Source: Marinospirillum sp. (GTDB lineage Bacteria > Pseudomonadota > Gammaproteobacteria > Pseudomonadales > Halomonadaceae). Taken from it: DNA of 64,000 nt. The notes below the pieces were generated by a model. That model ran no database searches. It was not told where the DNA came from and saw nothing but the letters and a program-made list of their open reading frames with translations. The position numbers and the translations under genes are program-made. Of this stretch, positions 37,287 through 44,831 are shown one piece after another; within the stretch, counting starts at the first letter, position 1, and the number at the start of each line of letters is the position of its first letter. Where the stretch lies: contig NZ_JACUUA010000003.1 in assembly GCF_014859565.1 (NCBI RefSeq), forward strand, positions 1 to 64,000, in the 5' to 3' direction.

Positions 37287-38095
37287 CAGCCATCCTCCTG
37301 CTCTGAAGCGCTCTGACGACGAAGCTCATTTTCTTTTTCCTGCAAAAACTTCAGTAAAACCGTATAGGCATGTACGCCACGGCTGTTGGGGTCAAGCATG
37401 GATGCGGGCATACCCGCCACACTGGCATCACGGAACTTGGTATCCACCGGCACCATAGAGTGCCAGATCACGTCACCATAGGTGTTACGCAACAACCGCA
37501 GGCTTTGAATGGATGCCTGAGTACGGCGATCATAGAGTGTTGGAACCACGGTGTAGGGCAAAGCCTGTTTGCGCGCTTTATTGATCATTTTCAGGGTACG
37601 CATCATGCGCTCCAGACCTTTGATGGCCAGGAACTCGGTCTGCACAGGAATAATCAGCTGTTCGCAAGCCGCCAGAGCGTTGATCATCAGCAAACCCAGC
37701 ACCGGCGGGCTATCAATCAATACATAGTCAAAACGGTTCCACAGCTGTGCCAGCGACTTGGCAATCACCAATCCCATACCACTTTGACCACTCATCTGGC
37801 GTTCCAAGGTAGCCAGTGCCGTGGAGGCAGCAATGATTTTCATCCGGTCATGGCCAGTATCCAGCAACAGACTGGCCGGTAAGGACTCGGGAACCTGCTT
37901 GTGCTGAAAGAGGTCATAGACACTTCTCTCAACGCTATCAGGATCGTATTTAAAATAACTGGTCAGCGAGCCGTGTGGATCAAGATCCAGCAGCAATACC
38001 TGATGGCCACGGTCGGCAAGAATACCGCCGAGAGTCACGGCTGTCGTGGTTTTGCCAACACCGCCTTTTTGATTAGCAACTGCCCAGACATGCAT
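37286..38095 (-). CDS. parC: ParA-like ATPase ParC of the polar chemosensory array
   Basis: A 269-residue ParA/MinD ATPase with deviant Walker A KGGVGKTT near the N-terminus, a Walker A' region with DYVLIDSPP and DLDPHGSLTSYF. In Vibrio ParC directs chemotaxis arrays to the pole together with ParP. It is not FlhG: it lies between cheB and parP and lacks the basic/Arg N-terminal extension of FlhG. A Pseudomonas-type motCD pair, found between cheB and this gene there, is absent. It begins 31 bases after cheB. Confidence 0.85.
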   Translation of the reverse strand: MHVWAVANQKGGVGKTTTAVTLGGILADRGHQVLLLDLDPHGSLTSYFKYDPDSVERSVYDLFQHKQVPESLPASLLLDTGHDRMKIIAASTALATLERQMSGQSGMGLVIAKSLAQLWNRFDYVLIDSPPVLGLLMINALAACEQLIIPVQTEFLAIKGLERMMRTLKMINKARKQALPYTVVPTLYDRRTQASIQSLRLLRNTYGDVIWHSMVPVDTKFRDASVAGMPASMLDPNSRGVHAYTVLLKFLQEKENELRRQSASEQEDG

Positions 38096-38126
38096 ACCCG
38101 TTTCAACTCCTGTTGACCACCTGAGC

Positions 38127-39314
38127 TCAGGTGACGTCGCTGATTAACTTGTCGGTGATATCCGCAAGATTGATTATTTCATCGACCAGCCCAGCTTTGG
38201 CTACAGCCATGGGCATCCCATAAATGACAGAGCTGGCTTCATCCTGTGCCCAGATCACTGAACCCGTTTCTTTTAACATTCTGCAGCCTTCACGCCCATC
38301 AGCACCCATTCCGGTTAGCACTACTGCCAGTATCTTGCCCGGGTACACACTGGCAGCCGACCCGAAGGTGACATCAACACAGGGTTTGTAATTGAGCCGC
38401 TCGTCACCTGGCAAAATTCTGATACTGCCGCGTTTATCAATCATCATCTGCTTGCCACCAGGCGCCAGCAATGCCAGTCCAGGTTTCAGTTGATCTCCAT
38501 CCGCTGCTTCTTTCACTTGAATCTGACACAGGGTATTCAGCCGGTCAGCAAAAGCCCCGGTGAAGGTGGATGGCATGTGCTGAATCAAAACTATAGGGGC
38601 AGGGAAGTTGGCTGGCAAACGTGTTAAAACCGTTTGTAATGCCATGGGACCACCCGTAGATGTTCCAATCATCACCAGCGAAAAATGGCGTGGCTGTGCC
38701 CTGGGTTTGCTCGCTGGAACCAGACTGGCCTTGGCCGCTGCTCGTTCTGCCTGCTGGTGTTCCTGATTTTTACGTGCTTCTTCGCGGCGAGCAGCAATCC
38801 GGTCGGCAAGCGATCCTCGCCTTACCTCTGCTACAGGTTGACGCGAAGCCACCGCAGGCGCTGGTGTGGCGGCAGCTCTACCGGCTGGTGCAGCCGAACG
38901 TCCAATACGGGATGTACGGCTACGAGCAACTGTAATAATTCGCTCACAGAGCACCTTGGCCATCTTCTCAGTATTACGAGAAATATCCTCAAAGTTTTTC
39001 GGTAGGTAATCCACCGCTCCGGCTTCAAGTGCATCCAGAGTGATACGAGCACCTTCATGGGTCAGCGATGAAAACATCAATACAGGAGTCGGTTGCTGCG
39101 CCATGATTTCGCGTACTGCAGAAATGCCATCCATCACCGGCATTTCGTAATCCATCGTGATAACGTCAGGCTTCAGTTCCAGCGTTTTCTCAACAGCTTC
39201 CTTACCATTTGAGGCCGTTCCTATCGCTTTGATGCGCGGGTCTGTCTCCAGCAGTTCACAGACTCTGCGCCGAAAAAAACCTGAGTCATCAACCACCAGA
39301 ACGGTGATTGGCAT
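38127..39314 (-). CDS. cheB: Chemotaxis response regulator/methylesterase CheB
   Basis: A 395-residue protein with an N-terminal receiver (TVLVVDDSGFF, phospho-Asp in VITMDYEMPVMDG) and a C-terminal methylesterase domain whose catalytic triad includes the Ser of MIGTSTGGP, the His of LIQHMPSTFT and the Asp of TGMGADGREG. It demethylates chemoreceptors in adaptation. The linker (about 140-215) is basic and Ala/Arg-rich and longer than in E. coli. No cheR is encoded in the window. Confidence 0.98.
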   Translation of the reverse strand: MPITVLVVDDSGFFRRRVCELLETDPRIKAIGTASNGKEAVEKTLELKPDVITMDYEMPVMDGISAVREIMAQQPTPVLMFSSLTHEGARITLDALEAGAVDYLPKNFEDISRNTEKMAKVLCERIITVARSRTSRIGRSAAPAGRAAATPAPAVASRQPVAEVRRGSLADRIAARREEARKNQEHQQAERAAAKASLVPASKPRAQPRHFSLVMIGTSTGGPMALQTVLTRLPANFPAPIVLIQHMPSTFTGAFADRLNTLCQIQVKEAADGDQLKPGLALLAPGGKQMMIDKRGSIRILPGDERLNYKPCVDVTFGSAASVYPGKILAVVLTGMGADGREGCRMLKETGSVIWAQDEASSVIYGMPMAVAKAGLVDEIINLADITDKLISDVT

Positions 39315-39340
39315 GTTTCTCTCCCAACCTGTTATTTGTT

Positions 39341-41455
39341 TCAGCGACGGCCTGTGTAGTGTTTTAATAATCCCGGAATATCCAGAATCAGTGCTATCCG
39401 ACCATCACCGGTAATGGTCGCCCCGGCAAGTCCTGGAGTACCATGTAACATGGTGCCCAGAGGTTTGATCACCACTTCTTCCTGCCCGATCAGATCATCC
39501 ACTACAAAACCAACCTGCTGGTTGCCTATGGAGACAACAACCACATGCGCTTCTTTTAATTCTTCACTGGATATACTCCGCTTGGAGATATCCCGTACCA
39601 ACCAGCGGCGCAGATAAAACAGCGGTAGCGTACGTTCACGGATAATAATGACTTCCTGACCATCAATCTTGTTGGCCCTGGAAATATCCAACTGGAAAAT
39701 TTCGTTGACGTTAACTAGCGGCAAGGCAAAAGTCTGATCCTGCAGCTTGATCATCAGAGTTGGCATAATCGCCAGCGTCAAAGGCACTTTAATGATAATT
39801 TTGCTGCCTTTACCCAGCTCGGACCAAACGTTAATGGTACCGTTAAGCTGGGAAATCTTGGTTTTCACCACATCCATGCCCACACCACGACCGGATACAT
39901 CTGAGATTTCATCCTTGGTGGACAGGCCGGCAGCAAAAATCAGATTAAAGGCTTCCTGATCATTCAGACGATCAGCAGCATCCTGATCCAGCTGGCCTTT
40001 TTCTACTGCCTTACGCTTGAGCACCTTCGGATCCATACCAGCACCATCATCAGAGATGGTCAAAAGGATATGATCCCCTTCCTGCTCGGCAGCCAAAATA
40101 ACTTTACCAACCCGATCTTTGCCCATTTTTTCGCGTACATCGGGCATCTCAATACCGTGGTCAGCCGAGTTGCGTACCAGGTGAACCAGCGGGTCAGCCA
40201 GTGCTTCAACCAGGTTTTTATCCAGATCGGTATCTTCACCAATCATTTCCAGTGTCATTTCTTTGTTCATTTTCCGTGACAGGTCACGGATAACACGCGG
40301 GAAACGACCAAAAACTTTCTTGATAGGCTGCATCCGGGTTTTCATTACCGAGGACTGCAGATCAGCAGTAACTACATCCAGATTGGCTACTGCCTTGGCC
40401 AACTCACTGTCTGTGCTGTCAGAACCAAGGCGTACCAGACGGTTGCGCACCAGAACCAGCTCGCCCACCATATTCATGATTTCATCCAGACGGGATGTAT
40501 CAACACGAACCGTATTGTCGGCAGCGGGTTCTTTTTTGGCAGGAAGTTTGGCTTGAACAGCAGGCGCTTTGTCTTCAGATACAACAGCAGGAGCAGGAGC
40601 AGGAGCAGGAGCAGGTTTGGGTGCCGGTTTTGGCGCTGCCTTTGGTACAGGTGCTGCAGTAGTTTCAACAGCTCCAGGCCCCTTACCTTTACCATGTAGT
40701 TGATCCAGCAAAGCATCAAATTCATCTTCCGTGATCAGGTCATCACCAGCTTTTTTAGCTGCAGGTGGTGGTGTTGGCGCAGCAGCCGGCGCCTCAGCAC
40801 CCGGCCCTTTGCCTTTACCGTGCAGCTGATCCAGCAGAGCATCAAATTCATCTTCCGTGATCAGGTCACTGTTAGCTGCTGCTGCCGGTGGTGCCTGTTC
40901 TGTACCAGCATGACGTTCTTTTTCCATCGCCGCACGGTCTTCAGGACCAAGGGCATTCAGCAGGCTTTCAAATTCAGCGTCGGTGATATCACCATCTGCA
41001 GCTGCTGTCGCTACTGGTACTGGATTATCTTCGGATGGAGCACCAGGAGGTGCGCCCGCTTCATCTTCCGGTAAAGCGTAATATGCCAGGGATTCCAGCA
41101 GTGCCTGATCAGCCGAGTCAGGAACTTCGTTGGCTCGAACCGTCTCAAACATTTCATTAACAGCGTCAAGAGCACTGAGAACCGTATCCATCAACTCGGG
41201 TGTGACCCGGCGCTGATTCTTGCGGAGAGTATCAAATACGTTTTCTGCATTATGGCAGCATTCAACCAATGGAGTGATTTGCAAAAAACCTGCACCCCCC
41301 TTTACGGTATGAAAACCACGGAAAATGGCATTCAGCAGTTCGGGGTCATCCGGGGATTGCTCCAGGTCGACCAACTGCTCAGAAAGCTGTTCCAGAATTT
41401 CGCCTGCTTCTACAAGGAAATCCTGCAGAATATCCTGATCTGCATCGAGACTCAT
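39341..41455 (-). CDS. cheA: Chemotaxis histidine kinase CheA
   Basis: A 704-residue kinase. P1 (1-130) carries the phosphorylated His49 in FHTVKGGAGFL. In place of a folded P2 there is a low-complexity region (about 135-310) with three related peptides: ITDAEFESLLNALG (157-170) and two identical copies of DLITEDEFDALLDQLHGKGK (197-216 and 239-258), then a Pro-Ala track. P3 dimerisation (VDTSRLDEIMNMVGELV), P4 ATPase (HLVRNSADHGIE, DDGAGMD, GRGVGMDVV) and P5 CheW-like domains follow. It phosphorylates CheY and CheB. The middle region corresponds to the part that in Vibrio CheA binds ParP. It lies 13 bases after cheZ. Confidence 0.97.
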   Translation of the reverse strand: MSLDADQDILQDFLVEAGEILEQLSEQLVDLEQSPDDPELLNAIFRGFHTVKGGAGFLQITPLVECCHNAENVFDTLRKNQRRVTPELMDTVLSALDAVNEMFETVRANEVPDSADQALLESLAYYALPEDEAGAPPGAPSEDNPVPVATAAADGDITDAEFESLLNALGPEDRAAMEKERHAGTEQAPPAAAANSDLITEDEFDALLDQLHGKGKGPGAEAPAAAPTPPPAAKKAGDDLITEDEFDALLDQLHGKGKGPGAVETTAAPVPKAAPKPAPKPAPAPAPAPAVVSEDKAPAVQAKLPAKKEPAADNTVRVDTSRLDEIMNMVGELVLVRNRLVRLGSDSTDSELAKAVANLDVVTADLQSSVMKTRMQPIKKVFGRFPRVIRDLSRKMNKEMTLEMIGEDTDLDKNLVEALADPLVHLVRNSADHGIEMPDVREKMGKDRVGKVILAAEQEGDHILLTISDDGAGMDPKVLKRKAVEKGQLDQDAADRLNDQEAFNLIFAAGLSTKDEISDVSGRGVGMDVVKTKISQLNGTINVWSELGKGSKIIIKVPLTLAIMPTLMIKLQDQTFALPLVNVNEIFQLDISRANKIDGQEVIIIRERTLPLFYLRRWLVRDISKRSISSEELKEAHVVVVSIGNQQVGFVVDDLIGQEEVVIKPLGTMLHGTPGLAGATITGDGRIALILDIPGLLKHYTGRR
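40587..40615. repeat. Hexanucleotide tandem repeat in cheA
   Basis: Four perfect copies of GCAGGA followed by a partial fifth (plus-strand reading). It encodes the alternating Pro-Ala tract in the CheA linker. Slippage would change length in frame. Confidence 0.85.
40678..40871. repeat. Internal 126-bp-spaced duplication in cheA
   Basis: Segments at about 40678-40745 and 40804-40871 are nearly identical in DNA and encode the same 24-residue stretch containing TEDEFDALLDQLHGKGKGPG. The period is 126 bases (42 codons). Differences are mostly synonymous, so the protein is conserved more than the DNA. Confidence 0.85.
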
Positions 41456-41467
41456 CCATCGGCTCCT

Positions 41468-42256
41468 TTAAAACCCGAGACTGGAGAGAAGGTCATCAAC
41501 CTCATCCTGACCTGAAACAACATCAACACCACATTTTTCGGCATTAACGACAGGGCCTTCAGGAAGCTTTTGGTCAATGACCTCAGTATTTTTAATAGCA
41601 TCCGGATGCCGGATACCCGTTATTCTGTCCACTTGGCTGGCCATACGCACCAGATTGACCAGACTATCTTCAACCTCATGCACCAGGGTAATCACTTTTT
41701 TCACGACCTGACCAGTAAGATCCTGGTAATCCTGTGCCAGTGTGATTTCACTGAAATTATTGCCCAGGGTTGCTGACTGTGTTTCCGTGCTGATCAGAAA
41801 GGAGTCCATTCTTTTGTACAGATCCCTGAATTCCTGGGGTTTCATTTCTCGTCGTATTAATCGTACCCATTCTGCACGCAAGGCACTGGCTTCACGACCT
41901 AGAGCATCAGCAATCGGCACACATTCTTCAACCTTATCCATGGTTCTGTTGGCGGCATTTTGGGTCAGTTTGATCACGTAGTTCAGGCGATCGGTTGCAT
42001 CCGCCATTTCAGAGAGCTCACTGAGCTGCCCCATGACATCAGGAGTTTCCAGGTGGAAATCCCTGATGGCATCATGCAGCGCCCGTGTCAGTTGCCCAAC
42101 CTCCTGGAACAGATTACGGTTGCGGGCATCATTGATCGTCTCAAGCAGATTGACCGCATCAGCTAGATCCCCCTGCTCTATTTTATCAACCAGTTCACTT
42201 GTTGCACTGCGTAGCAGCTCTTCAAAGTTTTCCGGCTGATGTTTCTGATCAGTCAT
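41468..42256 (-). CDS. cheZ: Chemotaxis protein phosphatase CheZ
   Basis: A 262-residue protein forming a long helical hairpin. The catalytic Gln is in AQDYQDLTGQVVKKV. The last 13 residues, QDEVDDLLSSLGF, are the CheY-binding C-terminal helix found in E. coli CheZ. It dephosphorylates CheY-P. It lies between cheY and cheA. Confidence 0.97.
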   Translation of the reverse strand: MTDQKHQPENFEELLRSATSELVDKIEQGDLADAVNLLETINDARNRNLFQEVGQLTRALHDAIRDFHLETPDVMGQLSELSEMADATDRLNYVIKLTQNAANRTMDKVEECVPIADALGREASALRAEWVRLIRREMKPQEFRDLYKRMDSFLISTETQSATLGNNFSEITLAQDYQDLTGQVVKKVITLVHEVEDSLVNLVRMASQVDRITGIRHPDAIKNTEVIDQKLPEGPVVNAEKCGVDVVSGQDEVDDLLSSLGF

Positions 42257-42294
42257 GCATCCACCCTGACTCAGGATTCAACACAAAAAAGCGA

Positions 42295-42681
42295 CTATTT
42301 TTGAATGCGTTCAAAAATTTTCTCGATTTTTTCCTTCAACACTGCCGCTGTGAAAGGTTTAACAATGTAACCGTTCACACCGGCTTGTGCTGCAGCAACA
42401 ATCTGTTCACGTTTGGACTCTGCTGTCACCATAAGAATCGGCAGGTCTTTCAGATCCGGATCAGCGCGTACATGTTTTAACAGGTCGAAACCTGTCATAC
42501 CAGGCATATTCCAGTCTGTTACCAGAAAATCAAAATTACCGGTATTTAGCATGGGAATAGCAGTAAGACCATCATCCGCTTCAAAGGTATTGTTAAAACC
42601 CAGATCGCGAAGCAGATTTTTGATGATTCGTCTCATAGTGGCAAAATCATCCACAATGAGAATTTTCATGTCTTTATTCAA
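42295..42681 (-). CDS. cheY: Chemotaxis response regulator CheY
   Basis: A 128-residue single receiver with KILIVDDF, the phospho-Asp in VTDWNMPGM, VTAE and VKPF, the full set of catalytic residues. The start is probably TTG 42681 (reads NKDMKILIV), because GGAGG lies five bases before it and Vibrio CheY has a similar N-terminus; the ATG at 42669 is 17 bases from that site. CheY-P binds the FliM N-terminus to reverse rotation. Confidence 0.96.
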   Translation of the reverse strand: MNKDMKILIVDDFATMRRIIKNLLRDLGFNNTFEADDGLTAIPMLNTGNFDFLVTDWNMPGMTGFDLLKHVRADPDLKDLPILMVTAESKREQIVAAAQAGVNGYIVKPFTAAVLKEKIEKIFERIQK

Positions 42682-42750
42682 GGCAACCTCCGTTAAACCT
42701 TGCAAGCAGCGGTAATGATTATAGTACAACCAAGCCTGAAGAAAGGCATG

Positions 42751-43488
42751 CTATACATTTTTCCAATCAGCAAGCCTTCCGCGCAAACGCGCCGCAGCTT
42801 GACTTAAAATCTGACTGATACGGGATTCACTCACGGAAAGAATGGCACCTATCTCCTTCAGATTAAGCTCTTCGTTATAGTACAGCGAAAGTACCATTTG
42901 TTCACGCTCAGGCAAAGCTGAAATTGCATTAGCCAGCGATTCCTGAAAGCGTGATTCCTGCACTTCAGCGAATGGTTCCGCACCATTTTTGTCCGGAAGC
43001 TCAAACGCAGAATTCTCCTGACTGCTCAACTCATCAAAGCTGAACAGTCTTGAACCTGATGTATCTGCCAGAAACTGGTTGTATTCCTCTAACGAAACAC
43101 CCATTTCTGCTGCGATTTCATGATCCTGCGCTTCACGTCCGGTGCGAGATTCAACACTGCGAACGGCGTCGCTGACTCGCCGGTTATTTCGGTGCACCGA
43201 TCTTGGCACCCAGTCCTGACGGCGCACTTCATCCAACATGGCACCACGGATACGGATGGAGGCAAAGGTTTCAAAACTGGCACCTTTTTCAGCATCAAAG
43301 TTTCTTGATGCCTCAATTAATCCCATCGATCCGGATTGCAAAAGATCATCTCGCTGTACACTGGAAGGCAGACGCGCAAGCAGATGGTATGCAATTCTGC
43401 GCACCAGTGACGAGTATTGCTCAAGCAGCTTGGAATCTGCAAGCTGCTGATTACGCGAATAAAGATTAAGGCCTTTTGTTGCTGTCAT
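42751..43488 (-). CDS. fliA: Flagellar sigma factor FliA (sigma-28)
   Basis: A 245-residue sigma factor with region 2 (LVRRIAYHLLARLPSSVQRDDLLQSG, here cut to its parts; GLIEASRNFD; RIRGAMLDEVRRQDW), region 3 and region 4 (LPEREQMVLSLYYNEELNLKEIG, VSESRISQI). It directs late flagellar and chemotaxis genes. It starts 22 bases after flhF. FlhG/FleN, usually encoded between flhF and fliA, is absent. The anti-sigma FlgM is not in the window. Confidence 0.98.
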   Translation of the reverse strand: MTATKGLNLYSRNQQLADSKLLEQYSSLVRRIAYHLLARLPSSVQRDDLLQSGSMGLIEASRNFDAEKGASFETFASIRIRGAMLDEVRRQDWVPRSVHRNNRRVSDAVRSVESRTGREAQDHEIAAEMGVSLEEYNQFLADTSGSRLFSFDELSSQENSAFELPDKNGAEPFAEVQESRFQESLANAISALPEREQMVLSLYYNEELNLKEIGAILSVSESRISQILSQAAARLRGRLADWKNV

Positions 43489-43510
43489 TCATCAGCCCGC
43501 TGTCGTCCAA

Positions 43511-44797
43511 TCACACTTCTTCATTGCGCTCAACGTCTCTGGCAAAACGTGCCAGCAATGACGCAGGGCTTGCCAACTGCACATCGTCAGGGATTCTCTG
43601 TCCGTTGGTGATATAACTGACCGGCAGACGTTTTTCCAGTACCAGTCCCAGTACCTCTCCCAAATTTACCGCTTCATCCAACTTGGTTAGCACACAACCA
43701 TTCAAACCGGCCTCACGATACGCCTCATAGGTATCCAGCAGCACACCCGCCTGACTGGTTGCCGGTAACACCATAAAACGTCGGATACGTGCTTGTGTGG
43801 ATCCCAGAAGATTCATTTGAGCCTGTAAATTGGGATCACGAACATTCAAACCGGCAGTATCAATCAACACAAGGCTTTTATTACGCAGGGATTTAAGAGT
43901 CATGTCCAGTGCATTATTTTCGTCAACCACCCGCACTGTGACACCCAGAATACGGCCAAAGGTACGTAACTGCTCATAAGCAGCGATGCGATAACAATCG
44001 GTGGTGACCAGCGCCAGTCCTTCAGCGCCATGCTTGAGTACATAACGTGCAGCCAGTTTGCCAAGCGTGGTTGTCTTACCTACTCCTGTAGGTCCCAGCA
44101 GTGCTACTACACCACCCTTATCAATAAACTCTTCATCCAGGGTCTGCACTTCACCCTTAAGGCGCTCCAACACCTGCTGCCATGCTGCACGGCTGTCTGT
44201 TTCTGCATCCAGCACCAACAGTTTCAGCAATCGTTTTACGTAGCCATCACTAAAACCTGCTCGCAGCAAGCGGGATCGAACCAGTGCCTCAGTAGGATTA
44301 CGCAATGCATCCTGCTCACGCAGCTGATCCCGAACCAGCTCTCGCAGACTCTGGATTTCAGATTGCATGGCCTTCATGGCCAGATCACCCTGACTGGTTG
44401 AGGTGCTTGTCGAACGAGGTGAAAAGTCTTCCGATGCCATACCTGAGTCCTGCCCAAGTCCGGGTGTAAATCCCTCGGAGAGATTACCCAGCTGGCGCAT
44501 TCTGGCTTTTTTCTGAAAGGCATTTTCAGTCAACCCAGAATCAAAGCGGGCACCGGAAAGAATGCGCTGACGTGCTTCATCCAGCTCACGTTGCAGGGCA
44601 TCACCCTGATCGGCCTGTTTTAAAGCATCAGAAAAATTACGCGGAGTTTCATCCCCCTCATAATCGAGCGCACAGACTATTTCGACACCGTTTTCAACCT
44701 TGCGATTGGAAACTATCACTGCATCGGCACCCAGTTCTTCACGAACCAGTCGCATAGCCTGCCGGGAATCTGCCCCGAAAAAGCGCTTTACCCGCAT
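43511..44797 (-). CDS. flhF: Flagellar placement GTPase FlhF
   Basis: A 428-residue SRP-type GTPase. An N-terminal B domain (KRFFGADSRQAMRLVREELG) is followed by a linker and the NG domain: LLGPTGVGKTTTLGKLAA (G1), TTDCYRIAAYEQL, DTAGLN and TKLDEA. FlhF sets the polar site of flagellum assembly. The N- and C-terminal ends look complete, so the missing partner flhG is not due to a fusion or truncation of flhF. It lies 34 bases after flhA. Confidence 0.97.
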   Translation of the reverse strand: MRVKRFFGADSRQAMRLVREELGADAVIVSNRKVENGVEIVCALDYEGDETPRNFSDALKQADQGDALQRELDEARQRILSGARFDSGLTENAFQKKARMRQLGNLSEGFTPGLGQDSGMASEDFSPRSTSTSTSQGDLAMKAMQSEIQSLRELVRDQLREQDALRNPTEALVRSRLLRAGFSDGYVKRLLKLLVLDAETDSRAAWQQVLERLKGEVQTLDEEFIDKGGVVALLGPTGVGKTTTLGKLAARYVLKHGAEGLALVTTDCYRIAAYEQLRTFGRILGVTVRVVDENNALDMTLKSLRNKSLVLIDTAGLNVRDPNLQAQMNLLGSTQARIRRFMVLPATSQAGVLLDTYEAYREAGLNGCVLTKLDEAVNLGEVLGLVLEKRLPVSYITNGQRIPDDVQLASPASLLARFARDVERNEEV

Positions 44798-44831
44798 TCA
44801 AAAACCTCGTTAGCCTGCGTCCAGTGTCAAC

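Noticed and set aside
37286..38095. ParA-like gene considered as the missing flhG
   Set aside because: Its place between cheB and parP and its N-terminus fit ParC; FlhG has a basic N-terminal extension and lies beside flhF.
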